The translations under genes and the position numbers were made by a program. Positions 16,025 to 25,475 of a stretch of DNA of 64,000 nt are shown piece by piece. The notes under the pieces were generated by a model. That model did not search any database. It was given only the letters and a program-made list of their open reading frames with translations, and was not told where the DNA came from. The stretch's first letter is position 1. Each line of letters starts with the position of its first letter. This DNA is from Flammeovirgaceae bacterium (GTDB taxonomy: Bacteria; Bacteroidota; Bacteroidia; Cytophagales; Cyclobacteriaceae): NCBI GenBank assembly GCA_024638265.1, contig JAHEKQ010000001.1, positions 124,001 to 188,000 on the forward strand, written 5' to 3'.

Positions 16025-19000
16025 AACCCAATTTTTAATCCCAACATCAGTGTTCTCACCTGTGGGAGAGTGAAGAAGTCGATTCCCTGTGCAATAACAG
16101 ACCCATCAAGTGTGCTCACCTCCGGATCACCCCCGGTGTAGGAAGTGAGCGTGAGAAGGTTGGTGGCCGAGACATATAGTCGCATGGAACGAAGGTTGTA
16201 CTTGCTTGAAAAATCTAACGGAACCGTGTACCCGATTGTAAGGTTTTTAATTCTTAGGTACGACCCGTCCTCTATGAATCTACTGCTATGTCGATTATTA
16301 AAGGTGTTGCCGCGTTCGTACCTGGGAACGCTGGTAATATCCCCCGGCTCACGCCATCTTTTTAGGGCTGCCACAACCTGGTTATTTTCAATATCCTCCC
16401 CGGCATTTAATAAGGTGGTGTTGCTGAAATTAAGTATATCGTTACCATATGAGAACTGAACGAACAAATTGAAGTCAAATCTTTTCCAGTTGACAGAGTT
16501 GGTAATTCCACCGATAAAGTCCGGCTGTGCAGTACCGATGATCTGGCCATCCTGGTCGTTGATCGTACCGTCACCATTGATATCTTCATAGATGGCATCA
16601 CCGGTAGCAGGGTCAACGCCCAGGAACTCAAGTCCCCAGAATGATCCTAATGGTTCTCCTTCCTGTACAATGGAGGTAGCTGCAACACCGGACCCCGTAT
16701 ACCCGGTAAAAATGGGAAGTGTATCCGACAGGGCAATTACTTCATTTACGTTCCGGCTGAAATTAATCGACGTGCGCCATGCCAGGTCCTCACCATCGTA
16801 GTTGACGGTACTTATGTTCAATTCAACACCCCGGTTTCCTACATTTCCAACATTACCTGTTACTGCGCCGAAACCGGTGGTAGCCGGTAATTGACGGTTC
16901 AGCAATAAATTATCCGTGAACTTGTCATATAGATCCAGGTTAATCTGTAAGCGACTATCAAATAATGCCATGTCTATCCCGAAATTAAATTCCCTGGTCC
17001 TCTCCCATTGTAATTCCGGGTTTCCAAGACTTGCAGGGCCGGTCCCTGTAACTCCATTATAGGTGGAAGCGGCCCAGGTACCAAGGAAACCGAAGTCGCC
17101 AATTCGCTCATTCCCGGTAAGGCCTATACTCGATCTTATCTTAAGGTCATCGACGAAGGTAAATTTCTCCATGAATGATTCAGAAGAAATTCTCCATCCG
17201 GCTGAAAAGGCCGGGAATACACCGAATCTACTGCCCTCACCAAAGCGGGAAGAACCATCCGCCCTCAGAGTGGCTGAGAAAAGATACTTGTCCTTAAAAT
17301 CATATTTTGCTTCTGAAATAAACGACACCAAACCGTTCTGTGAATAGAAGGAGCTCCCTGCATCAACGATACCCGAGCTGGTGATGTAGGTAAAATCATC
17401 ACTGGGAAACAGCCTTCCCTGTACATTGGATGACCGGACTGTCCTATAGACTACTTCCGTACCACCGAGTACCGAGAGGTTCTGATCGTTCCAACTTCTT
17501 TTCCAGGTTAGAATATTATTCTGGATCAGGGTTGTATAAACCCCTGTACTATAAACCCCGTAACCAGCTCCCCCCACGCTGGGAAGGAATCCCCCAATTG
17601 CCGTTGAGCTTGGCTCAAATTGGTCTTCAAATACATTATTGTAATCGATACTGATCTTGCTGGTCAGGTTCAAGTCTTCGGTAAGGAGATATCGTACGGT
17701 TACCCCCCCCAGGATTTTTGTGGCATGCGTTTCGAATCGTGGAAGTATTGCTTGTCCCACAGGATTAAAGTTGGGAAAGCCCGCATAGGATGGACTGTTC
17801 GGCCCGGTCAGATTTCCCTGCTCATCAAAAGGAGAGTAAAACGGAAGGCTTTTTATAGCGCCGCTATAAACTCCATCGAGAAAGTTATCTCCTTTGACAC
17901 GGTCATTCTTCGTCTTGGAAAGTGTGAGGTTCGTCAATATGTCAAGGCGGTTATTAACCCTATGATCCAATTTGAAAGATCCGGTTAGCCTTTGAAAGCG
18001 GTTATTCAGCTGCACTCCTTCTTCATCCCGGTAATTTCCACTGACAAATAACCTTGTGTTGTCTGTACCACCTGAATAGCTGAGCTGGTATTCCTGTAAA
18101 ATGGCATTTCGCAGTATCTCATCTAGCCAGTCCGTATCGACAGCGTCGGTTACTCCATTGATAAGGCCTGCGGCATCGGCATTTCCCCCCGCATTAATGA
18201 CCGCCTCCCTTTGCAGGTCCAGTAGTTGGTCGGCATTTAGTAGATCCACCTTGTTGGTAATGTCAATTACTCCCCGTCTAACGTCAAAGTTAAATTGTGT
18301 TTGTCCTGATTTACCCCTTTTTGTGGTAATAAGAACCACACCATTTGCGGCCCTTGAGCCATAAATTGCTTTCGCTGAAGCATCCCGTAAGACTTGAAGA
18401 GATTCAATATCATTAGGGTTCAGGGAAGCAAGTGCATTGTCATTCTGGCCACCAAAACTTCTAAGTGCGAGGGCTCCATCTTCAACCGGTACCCCATCCA
18501 CAATAAACAGAGGCCTGTTGGAAGCCGAGATAGACGTACTCCCCCTGATCCGGACCGTAATTCCGCCCCCTGGCGTACCCGATGACTGGGTTACCTGTAC
18601 TCCGGCAGCCTGACCCTGCAGGGCCTGGTCCATGCCAATTACAGGCATATCTTCGAAATCCTTCGCTGAAACCGTAGTAATAGATCCAATAATATCGCCC
18701 TTGACTTCGGACCCGTAGCCAGTAATGACCACTTCTTCCAGAATATCCGTATCGGGCTCCAGGGTTACATTTATAACGGTTTGATTCCCCACCCTGATCT
18801 CCCGGTCGACATAACTCACATAGGAAAAAACCAGTACGGTAGTATCCGGATTGGATATGCTGAGGCTATAATTACCCTCGAAATCAGTAGTCGTACCTTG
18901 GGTAGTGCCTTTAATAACAACGTTTACAAAAGGAATGCCGGATGGTTCGGATTCTGAAACCACCTTCCCCGTGATCTGCCTGGATTGTGCATTCAGAAAT

Positions 19001-19050
19001 AGGGGTAAAATGACAAAACTTAACAGCAGTAAACGTTTCCCCATAGGCAT
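16021..19050 (-). CDS. SusC/RagA-family TonB-linked outer-membrane transporter
   Basis: The 1009-residue protein has a signal peptide (ending LFLNAQ), a carboxypeptidase-D regulatory-like domain (about 22-108, ITGKVVSESEPSGIPFVNVVIKGT...), a TonB plug with GYGSEVKGDIIGSITTVSA, PVIGMDQALQGQAAGVQVTQSSGTPGGGITVRIRGSTSI and the ASAKAIYGSRAANGVVLITTKRG signature, then a 22-strand-type barrel ending in a hydrophobic strand. It imports the substrate captured by SusD using TonB energy. It leads a five-gene operon with a secreted protease, suggesting peptides rather than glycans as cargo (inference). ATG codons occur at residues 1 and 3. No anti-sigma/ECF pair is adjacent. Confidence 0.94.
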   Translation of the reverse strand: MPMGKRLLLLSFVILPLFLNAQSRQITGKVVSESEPSGIPFVNVVIKGTTQGTTTDFEGNYSLSISNPDTTVLVFSYVSYVDREIRVGNQTVINVTLEPDTDILEEVVITGYGSEVKGDIIGSITTVSAKDFEDMPVIGMDQALQGQAAGVQVTQSSGTPGGGITVRIRGSTSISASNRPLFIVDGVPVEDGALALRSFGGQNDNALASLNPNDIESLQVLRDASAKAIYGSRAANGVVLITTKRGKSGQTQFNFDVRRGVIDITNKVDLLNADQLLDLQREAVINAGGNADAAGLINGVTDAVDTDWLDEILRNAILQEYQLSYSGGTDNTRLFVSGNYRDEEGVQLNNRFQRLTGSFKLDHRVNNRLDILTNLTLSKTKNDRVKGDNFLDGVYSGAIKSLPFYSPFDEQGNLTGPNSPSYAGFPNFNPVGQAILPRFETHATKILGGVTVRYLLTEDLNLTSKISIDYNNVFEDQFEPSSTAIGGFLPSVGGAGYGVYSTGVYTTLIQNNILTWKRSWNDQNLSVLGGTEVVYRTVRSSNVQGRLFPSDDFTYITSSGIVDAGSSFYSQNGLVSFISEAKYDFKDKYLFSATLRADGSSRFGEGSRFGVFPAFSAGWRISSESFMEKFTFVDDLKIRSSIGLTGNERIGDFGFLGTWAASTYNGVTGTGPASLGNPELQWERTREFNFGIDMALFDSRLQINLDLYDKFTDNLLLNRQLPATTGFGAVTGNVGNVGNRGVELNISTVNYDGEDLAWRTSINFSRNVNEVIALSDTLPIFTGYTGSGVAATSIVQEGEPLGSFWGLEFLGVDPATGDAIYEDINGDGTINDQDGQIIGTAQPDFIGGITNSVNWKRFDFNLFVQFSYGNDILNFSNTTLLNAGEDIENNQVVAALKRWREPGDITSVPRYERGNTFNNRHSSRFIEDGSYLRIKNLTIGYTVPLDFSSKYNLRSMRLYVSATNLLTLTSYTGGDPEVSTLDGSVIAQGIDFFTLPQVRTLMLGLKIGL

Positions 19051-19130
19051 TCAACAATAGGACCGAGACACTAGATCGAAACAAAAATTCACTTTCGAAA
19101 ATTCCGGAAAATGGTAAGATAAATAAATTT

Positions 19131-20372
19131 TTAACTTTTTTTCCTGTGATATTGGAGGGTCGTGGAGTTTTCAGGGATTAAATATTTTCCCGCTGCTTCG
19201 CAAACCGATTCCCTGCTTACACTGCGGATAAGATCCAGCTCCTTATTGGCATAATCGGGGTTTCCAAGGAGGTGCCCATAGGCTATAGCGGTCGCACGGG
19301 ATAATAATTCCACCCGTGAGAATGCAAGGCTGGAAACCGCCTGGTTAATGATCTTATTGTATTCCGGTTCAGTAACAATTTCATCCCTGACTTCAGCGAT
19401 CACCCCATCCACCAGCCTCTCCGCATCACCAAAGTCAATCCCATCTTTTAGGAAACCCTGGATCACGAGGAGTCCGGGATCCAGTGTGCCGGTGACATTT
19501 GCCCCTACCGTGGTGAAAACCTGTTTTTTCTGTACCAATTTATCGTGTAACCTCGATGATTTCCCGCGACCCAGTAAATCACTTAGCAGGTCTACCGCAC
19601 GATAGCCATTTTGGCCCCGGCCAGGGATATGATACACTTTGTAAAGGGCATTCTGTGGAACATCTGCCTCGACGATAACTTCCCTTTTTTTTGTCTGAGC
19701 TGGTTCTTCAGGTAAATTGCGCTTGTAGTCCGTTTGCCGGTCAATGGGGCCAAACCATTTGTCAGACATTTCGAAAATATTGTCAGGATCTACATCGCCT
19801 GCTACTACCAATACCGCATTGTCCGGGTTGTAGTGCGTGAAGAAAAATGACCTGACATTTTCCATATCGGCATTCTCCACATGAGAAATTTCGGATCCAA
19901 TTACCGGCCAGCGATACGGATGAGTTGAATAAGCAACCGGTCGAAGCTTATGCCATATATCCCCGTATGGCCTGTTGATATAGCGTTGCTTAAACTCCTC
20001 GATGACAACCTTTTTCTGGGTTTCAAGGACACCTGGACTAAAAGAAAGTGACAACATCCTGTCAGATTCCAACCAGAATCCGGTTTCCAAATTTGAAGCC
20101 GGCAGGGTCATATAGTAATTTGTATAATCGGAAGTGGTGTAGGCATTGTTTTCCCCACCTACCTTTTGAAGTGGGGTATCGAATTCCGGAATGTTTACTG
20201 ACCCTCCAAACATCAGGTGCTCGAATAAGTGTGCAAATCCTGTCATCCCCGGTTCTTCGTCACGTGCCCCAACGTTATACGCGAGATTCATAACCACTGA
20301 CCTTATACTCCTATCCGGTATAACATATACCTGTAAACCATTATTTAATCTATATGAATCGTATTCGATCAT
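19131..20372 (-). CDS. M16-family zinc peptidase
   Basis: From the ATG at 20370-20372 the product has 413 residues. A TTG 36 bp upstream would add 12 residues without family support. The inverted zinc motif is HLFEH (His48, Glu51, His52), followed by GGSVNIPEFDTPLQKVGGENNAYTTSDYTNYY, typical of M16B enzymes. The second half is the inactive M16-like domain (from about 200, VVAGDVDPDNIFEMSDKWFG). No signal peptide is seen, so it is probably cytoplasmic or periplasmic by another route. M16B peptidases usually work as a pair with an inactive partner; none is adjacent. It is divergent from the E1 gene with 52 bp between starts. Confidence 0.88.
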   Translation of the reverse strand: MIEYDSYRLNNGLQVYVIPDRSIRSVVMNLAYNVGARDEEPGMTGFAHLFEHLMFGGSVNIPEFDTPLQKVGGENNAYTTSDYTNYYMTLPASNLETGFWLESDRMLSLSFSPGVLETQKKVVIEEFKQRYINRPYGDIWHKLRPVAYSTHPYRWPVIGSEISHVENADMENVRSFFFTHYNPDNAVLVVAGDVDPDNIFEMSDKWFGPIDRQTDYKRNLPEEPAQTKKREVIVEADVPQNALYKVYHIPGRGQNGYRAVDLLSDLLGRGKSSRLHDKLVQKKQVFTTVGANVTGTLDPGLLVIQGFLKDGIDFGDAERLVDGVIAEVRDEIVTEPEYNKIINQAVSSLAFSRVELLSRATAIAYGHLLGNPDYANKELDLIRSVSRESVCEAAGKYLIPENSTTLQYHRKKS

Positions 20373-20424
20373 TGGGTGGCAATGATAGGAAATAATTACA
20401 TTTACCAACTGAATTATTGCGGAT

Positions 20425-22437
20425 TTGAAAACAGTTCAAAAGACATCGGCCTACAACCAAATCGATTTCACTAAGGGAAACCTTAGCAAGGATTTTCTTC
20501 TCGAGCTATATAAAAGTATTCTCAAACCACGGATGATCGAGGAAAAAATGCTCCTCCTGTTAAGACAGGGAAAGATCAGCAAGTGGTTCGCCGGAATGGG
20601 GCAGGAAGCCATCGCGGTTGGCGCTGCCAACGCCCTTAAGGAAGATGAGTTCATCTTGCCGATGCACCGGAATCTTGGGGTATTTACTACAAGAAAAATT
20701 CCACTGGAACGCCTTTTTGCTCAATTTCAAGGTAAAGTTACAGGATTCACCAAGGGGAGGGACAGGTCCTTCCATTTTGGTACCACTGACTACAATATTG
20801 TGGGAATGATCTCCCACCTGGGCCCGCAATTGGGTGTGGCTGACGGGATTGCCCTAGCTGAAAAGATGGATAAGAGTGGAAAATTGTGCCTGGTTTTCTG
20901 TGGTGATGGTGGTGCCAGTGAAGGAGACTTCCATGAAGCACTGAATGTCGCTGCGGTATGGCAATTGCCGGTGATCTTTATTATCGAAAACAATGGTTAT
21001 GGTCTGTCCACGCCAAGTTCTCAGCAATTCAAGTTTAATTCATTTACAGACAAGGGGCCAGGATATGGCATTGATGCCGAGCAAGTGGATGGCAATAATA
21101 TACTTGAAGTGTACCGCTGCATTGATAAGTGGGCCAAAAGTATCAGGAAAAATCCTAAACCCATATTAATTGAAGCCATCACGTTCAGAATGCGGGGTCA
21201 CGAAGAAGCCAGCGGGACCCGGTACGTGCCTGATGAATTAATGAACTATTGGGAGCAAAGGGACCCGGTCAAGAACTACCAGCGGTTCCTGATGAGTTCA
21301 GATGTCTTAACCGCGAAACTCGAAGAAAAAATAAGAAAAGAGATTTCTGCTGAGATTGACGCAGGCCTTGAAACCGCCTATACGGAAGAGCTTCCCACTG
21401 CAGATAGTGAAAGAGAACTGGCCGATCTCTTTGCCAGGAGTTCCAAACCTATCAGTCCTTCCAGTAACAATTCATCTGAAGTTCGCTTTGTAGATGCGAT
21501 TTCCAAAGCCCTGGATGAGAGTATGGAAAAGTACCCCGAATTGGTTCTTATGGGACAGGATATTGCCGATTATGGCGGGGTTTTCAAGGTTACGGAATGG
21601 CTATTGGCAAAATATGGGCCTGAACGCGTTAGGAATACCCCACTATGCGAATCCGCCATCCTCGGAATGGGCCTTGGGCTTTCCATAAGAGGCAAGAAAA
21701 GCATGATTGAAATGCAGTTTGCTGATTTTGTCACCTGTGGATTCAACCAGATTGTCAACAACCTGGCGAAAGTACATTATCGCTGGGGCCAGAATGCTGA
21801 TGTAGTTATTCGGATGCCCACAGGTGCAGGAGTGGGTGCAGGACCATTCCATAGCCAGTCCAACGAGGCCTGGTTTTTCCATGTACCTGGTTTAAAAATA
21901 CTCTATCCTTCGAATTCCACGGATGCAAAAGGGCTTTTGAATGCGGCTATCGCAGATCCAAACCCCGTTATGTTTTTCGAACACAAATTCCTTTACAGGT
22001 CGCATACCAGCGAAATCCCGGATGAATACTATACCACTGAAATAGGAAAAGCCGCACTTGCCAGGGAAGGGGAAGACCTCTCCATCATTACCTACGGTAT
22101 GGGGGTACATTGGGCTATTGAGTCAATCAAATCCTTTCCCAACCTCAACATTGAAGTCCTTGATTTGAGAAGTCTTTTGCCCTGGGACCAGGAAGCGGTG
22201 AAAGCCACTACTGAGAAAACCGGGAAGGTATTGATCCTGCACGAGGATACTTTGACCGGAGGTATCGGCGCAGAGATATCAGCATGGATTTCCGAACACT
22301 GCTTTCAATCCCTGGATGCCCCGGTAGTCCGTGTTGCGTCACTCGACAGTCCCGTACCCTTTTCACCCGGCCTTGAAGCAGATTTTCTGCCAGGAATACG
22401 ACTGGACGAGAAAATTAAGTTTTTGGCGGAATTTTAG
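20425..22437 (+). CDS. Fused alpha/beta E1 component of a 2-oxo acid (branched-chain/pyruvate-type) dehydrogenase
   Basis: The 670-residue polypeptide joins E1 alpha (about 1-330) and E1 beta (about 345-670). The alpha part has the thiamine-diphosphate motif GDGGASEGDFHEALNVA...IENNGYGLSTP and the RMRGHEEASGTRY phosphorylation-loop region. The beta part has MGQDIADYGGVFKVT, NTPLCESAILGMGLGLSIRG, MQFADF and HSQSNEAWFFHVPGLK. It decarboxylates 2-oxo acids and passes the acyl group to lipoyl-E2. Such fusions are usual in Bacteroidota and most resemble branched-chain E1. The start is a TTG at 20425; an in-frame stop at 20410-20412 leaves no upstream ATG, and the next ATG would remove conserved residues. 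lipA lies 4 kb downstream on the same strand. Confidence 0.9.
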   Translation: MKTVQKTSAYNQIDFTKGNLSKDFLLELYKSILKPRMIEEKMLLLLRQGKISKWFAGMGQEAIAVGAANALKEDEFILPMHRNLGVFTTRKIPLERLFAQFQGKVTGFTKGRDRSFHFGTTDYNIVGMISHLGPQLGVADGIALAEKMDKSGKLCLVFCGDGGASEGDFHEALNVAAVWQLPVIFIIENNGYGLSTPSSQQFKFNSFTDKGPGYGIDAEQVDGNNILEVYRCIDKWAKSIRKNPKPILIEAITFRMRGHEEASGTRYVPDELMNYWEQRDPVKNYQRFLMSSDVLTAKLEEKIRKEISAEIDAGLETAYTEELPTADSERELADLFARSSKPISPSSNNSSEVRFVDAISKALDESMEKYPELVLMGQDIADYGGVFKVTEWLLAKYGPERVRNTPLCESAILGMGLGLSIRGKKSMIEMQFADFVTCGFNQIVNNLAKVHYRWGQNADVVIRMPTGAGVGAGPFHSQSNEAWFFHVPGLKILYPSNSTDAKGLLNAAIADPNPVMFFEHKFLYRSHTSEIPDEYYTTEIGKAALAREGEDLSIITYGMGVHWAIESIKSFPNLNIEVLDLRSLLPWDQEAVKATTEKTGKVLILHEDTLTGGIGAEISAWISEHCFQSLDAPVVRVASLDSPVPFSPGLEADFLPGIRLDEKIKFLAEF

Positions 22438-22465
22438 TTATTTTGCTGTCTATTTGACCCTGGTG

Positions 22466-25456
22466 ATGAGATTTACTGGTCCATACAGAACCTCATTTTT
22501 TTGCCGGACACTTGCCCTTTTAATTCTCGGTAGTTTCCTGGTAGTAGCACAGCCTGTGCATTCTCAAAAGCGGGAGAAGAGTCGCCTGGAACAGCAGAAT
22601 GAGAAGAAAAACAAGAAGAACAGGCGATCGGCAAGAAGGGGCGATCGCGGAAAGAGCAACAAACGACAGCTCAGGGCTGTCAGGGCGAAAGTGCGTTCGA
22701 GCCAGGGAGACCGGCCCTATCGCGGGGATATCACCGGCCGTCAGGTAAGAACAAAAAGGTCCCCTTTAAGACCAAGCTTTGCCAATTATGCAAGACCCAA
22801 TCCCTATGCGGGGAAGAGGCGTAATTCGGAAGCATCCCGTGCAAAAGCTGCCTCCAGGTATGCAAGAAACCAGCCCGTAAGTGCTACCCGGAGAGGTGAG
22901 AGGCCTTACCGAACTTCTCTGTCCGGCTCAAAGCTGCGTAGCCGGAATACTGTTTCCAGGAGGCCCGGTGTTTATGCGAGGACCAATCCTTACCTGGGTA
23001 AGAGACGTATAACCGAAACGCGAACCGCGAGAAGGGCCAGCAAAAATGTATACAATCGCAGGCCTGTCAGCATCAGCAACCGATCCCGTAAGTTGTATAA
23101 CAGGCCTCCCACTTATATGGGGATGAAGAGAAGGACGGAAAACGATATGTCGAGAAGTGCCGCAAACCTTCGGCGCCGGCCCAGTACCGCTACCCGAAAA
23201 GGAGAAGTCGGAAGAACTCGAACGGCGGGCGGAAACCGGTTGAGTACCCCCAGAACGGCAAGCAACCTTAGGAAGCCTTTCAATAGAAGGCCTGTTAGTG
23301 TGTATACGGGTAAAAAGCGAAGAACTGAGGACCAGGCATCACGAGATGCGGTCAGGTTAAGACGAAGGCCGCAGTCGGGGACCAGGAGTGGAGAACGCGG
23401 CACTAATAAGACCGTTGATGGCAGGCCGATAATTCCAAGGACTGCTTCCGCAACTGCCAAAAGGATCACTCCACAAACCAATATTTACCAAGGTAAAAGA
23501 AGAGATTCTGAGCGTACAAAAGCGAGGAGGAGTGCGAGGAGGTACTCACCTCCGGTGAGTGTCACGGCAAGACAAAAACCTCCTAAAAAGCGGAAGAGAA
23601 TAGTACCGCGAACTATCTCAAGTGCTTTCAGGGTTCCCCGGAGAAAGTCACCCTATGGGGCAAGCCGTAGAATCAAGGAATGGGAAAAGGGATATGCCAA
23701 AGATATTACTGGCAGGAAATTCCGGTACAAATCTCCCTCAATCCTTCCTCCGCCGAGGAGACCATCCTTTAATCCTTACCAGGGCAGGAAACGTTTAGGG
23801 GATCAACCCTATCGTACGGGGAGACGTGCAGTTGTAACCATTCCCTCTGCCACCAGGCCTTCGGAAAGGGGCTGGAGGGGAACAATCACCGGGAAAAAAT
23901 TTACGTCCAAACGAAGTCCGAGGCCTACTTATTCACAAAGACGAACTACGCCCTACTACGGGAAACGAAAGGTGGGCGACCGCCCATATAAAGGGAGGCT
24001 GCAAGGGGGATATCAAAGTGTTACGAGAAGATCGGAAGGAGCGGTGCGCAGAAGTCCCTTTTCAGGTGGTAGAAATCTCAGTGTAACCGATCGATATAAA
24101 AAGCCGGGGCGACTCACGGGTCGGGGATCCATGAGTATCACAAGAAGTTCCGAAAGGGGTCAGAGCCGGCCCAGGTATTCAGGGGGAAGAAACCTGAGTG
24201 TTACCGATAAATTTAAAAAACCCGGCAGATTGCAAGGCCGGGGCTCTATGAGCATTACAAGAAGTTCAGAAAGGGGCCAGAGCAGGCCCAGGTATTCCGG
24301 AGGAAGAAACCTGAGTGTTACCGATAAATTTAAGAAACCCGGCAGGCTTTTAGGGAGGGGATCTATGAGTATTACCAGAAGTTCCGAAGAAGGAGCCCGC
24401 AGACCCAGGTATAGTGGTGGAAGGAACTTAAGTGTCACCGATAAATTTAAAGGTCCCGGAAAAGCCTATGGACGAGGCTCGTTAAGTGTTACTGACAAGT
24501 TTAAAAAGCCTGGACGCTTGATCGGCCGTGGATCTATGAGTATTACCCGGAGCGCCGAGGATGGAGCCAGGCGACCCCGTTATTCCGGCGGGAGGAATTT
24601 GAGTATTACTGATAAATATGTTGGACGTGCACAACGAGCGAAAAAAGTACGATCCACAGATACCCGCTGGAATAACCGTGGCAATCCCATTGCACCGCGA
24701 ATCTTTAAAAACGCCTTTGTCAGCACATTCCAGGGAACTAAAAAAGCAGAAAAGCCTCTGAAAGGAGGTGGAAGTATTTCGGGAAGCGGATGGAATAATA
24801 AGGGGAAACCCCTTTCACCCAGGGTGTTCCAAAACATGGCAATCAGCAAATTCAGCGGAACTATGAAGGCGAGGAAGCCCCTCAAGGGAGGAGGCAGCAT
24901 CTCGGGTAAGGGTTGGAACAATGATGGTAAGAGCCTGACACAGCGGGATATTTCTCCCCAGATATATGATGCGGCTCGTTTTACCGGAACCATGAAGGCT
25001 CGCAAACCTGTCAAAGGGGGGGGAGGAAGTATTTCAGGCCGGGGCTGGAACAATGACGGCAAAACGATTAACCAACCTAACGTATCCCCGCAAATCTACG
25101 ATGCAGCCCGATTCAGGGGTCGCTTCAAACGTACAGACTTCTACCCGGTAACTGATTCAGATCATTCCAGGTACTCGGGATTCTTCAAGAATAATGAACT
25201 GAAACCTAAATTGAATGATGACTATCGGAACTATTCCGGTGCCATAAAAGTTACCCGACGTACAGCAAAGGATTACCATCCCAGCTTTTATATGCATCGG
25301 GATCTCCAGGATGATTCCATGGATCATAAGAAGCGAAAATTCAGCATCAAGTTGATCTGGGCAAAGGTTTTCCGATCCAACAACCCTGCAAAGGCCAGGA
25401 AGCGGGCCCCTGAGTTGCAATTTGACGAAAGGGAGCAGGGATTGTGGTATTATTGA
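22466..25456 (+). CDS. Large secreted, extremely basic repeat protein of unknown function
   Basis: From the ATG at 22466 the product has 996 residues and a signal peptide (FCRTLALLILGSFLVVAQPVHSQ); the open frame extends back into the E1 gene but that part is not coding. The mature protein is dominated by Arg, Lys, Gly, Ser and Pro. It has three repeat zones: (1) units with Y-x-G-K-R-R-x-S/T-E (near nt 22800, 22990, 23110, 23300, 23485, and degenerate at 23775 and 23950); (2) about four 39-residue units beginning GGRNLSVTDKFKKPGR (residues about 534-720); (3) three or four KPLKGGGSISGxGWNN units (24750-25110). Short [FY]-x-G-x-x-K motifs run through all zones. It ends in GLWYY. I recognise no catalytic motif. 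Confidence 0.8.
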   Translation: MRFTGPYRTSFFCRTLALLILGSFLVVAQPVHSQKREKSRLEQQNEKKNKKNRRSARRGDRGKSNKRQLRAVRAKVRSSQGDRPYRGDITGRQVRTKRSPLRPSFANYARPNPYAGKRRNSEASRAKAASRYARNQPVSATRRGERPYRTSLSGSKLRSRNTVSRRPGVYARTNPYLGKRRITETRTARRASKNVYNRRPVSISNRSRKLYNRPPTYMGMKRRTENDMSRSAANLRRRPSTATRKGEVGRTRTAGGNRLSTPRTASNLRKPFNRRPVSVYTGKKRRTEDQASRDAVRLRRRPQSGTRSGERGTNKTVDGRPIIPRTASATAKRITPQTNIYQGKRRDSERTKARRSARRYSPPVSVTARQKPPKKRKRIVPRTISSAFRVPRRKSPYGASRRIKEWEKGYAKDITGRKFRYKSPSILPPPRRPSFNPYQGRKRLGDQPYRTGRRAVVTIPSATRPSERGWRGTITGKKFTSKRSPRPTYSQRRTTPYYGKRKVGDRPYKGRLQGGYQSVTRRSEGAVRRSPFSGGRNLSVTDRYKKPGRLTGRGSMSITRSSERGQSRPRYSGGRNLSVTDKFKKPGRLQGRGSMSITRSSERGQSRPRYSGGRNLSVTDKFKKPGRLLGRGSMSITRSSEEGARRPRYSGGRNLSVTDKFKGPGKAYGRGSLSVTDKFKKPGRLIGRGSMSITRSAEDGARRPRYSGGRNLSITDKYVGRAQRAKKVRSTDTRWNNRGNPIAPRIFKNAFVSTFQGTKKAEKPLKGGGSISGSGWNNKGKPLSPRVFQNMAISKFSGTMKARKPLKGGGSISGKGWNNDGKSLTQRDISPQIYDAARFTGTMKARKPVKGGGGSISGRGWNNDGKTINQPNVSPQIYDAARFRGRFKRTDFYPVTDSDHSRYSGFFKNNELKPKLNDDYRNYSGAIKVTRRTAKDYHPSFYMHRDLQDDSMDHKKRKFSIKLIWAKVFRSNNPAKARKRAPELQFDEREQGLWYY
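24065..24625 (+). repeat. 117-bp tandem coding repeat within the basic protein
   Basis: Units of 39 codons start at 24065, 24182, 24299 and 24416, each beginning GGRNLSVTDK/R and containing GRGSMSITRSSE and RPRYS. The fourth unit carries an inserted extra half (SLSVTDKFKKPGRLIGRG), and a last partial unit starts at about 24587. Neighbouring units are also similar at the DNA level (for example ACCGATAAATTTAA recurring), so they arose by recent tandem duplication and may vary in number between strains. Confidence 0.85.
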
Positions 25457-25475
25457 CAGTAAACCAAATAGAAGC

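Noticed and set aside
22331-22465. N-terminal extension of the basic repeat gene into the E1 gene
   Set aside because: The extra 45 residues overlap E1 coding sequence in another frame and would bury the signal peptide; ATG 22466 gives a normal export signal.
23113-25062. Long minus-strand open frames opposite the basic repeat protein (about 23113-23481, 24160-24438, 24580-25062)
   Set aside because: They are Leu/Pro-rich mirror frames created by the Arg/Gly codons of the real gene, share its repeat period, and lack plausible starts or domains.
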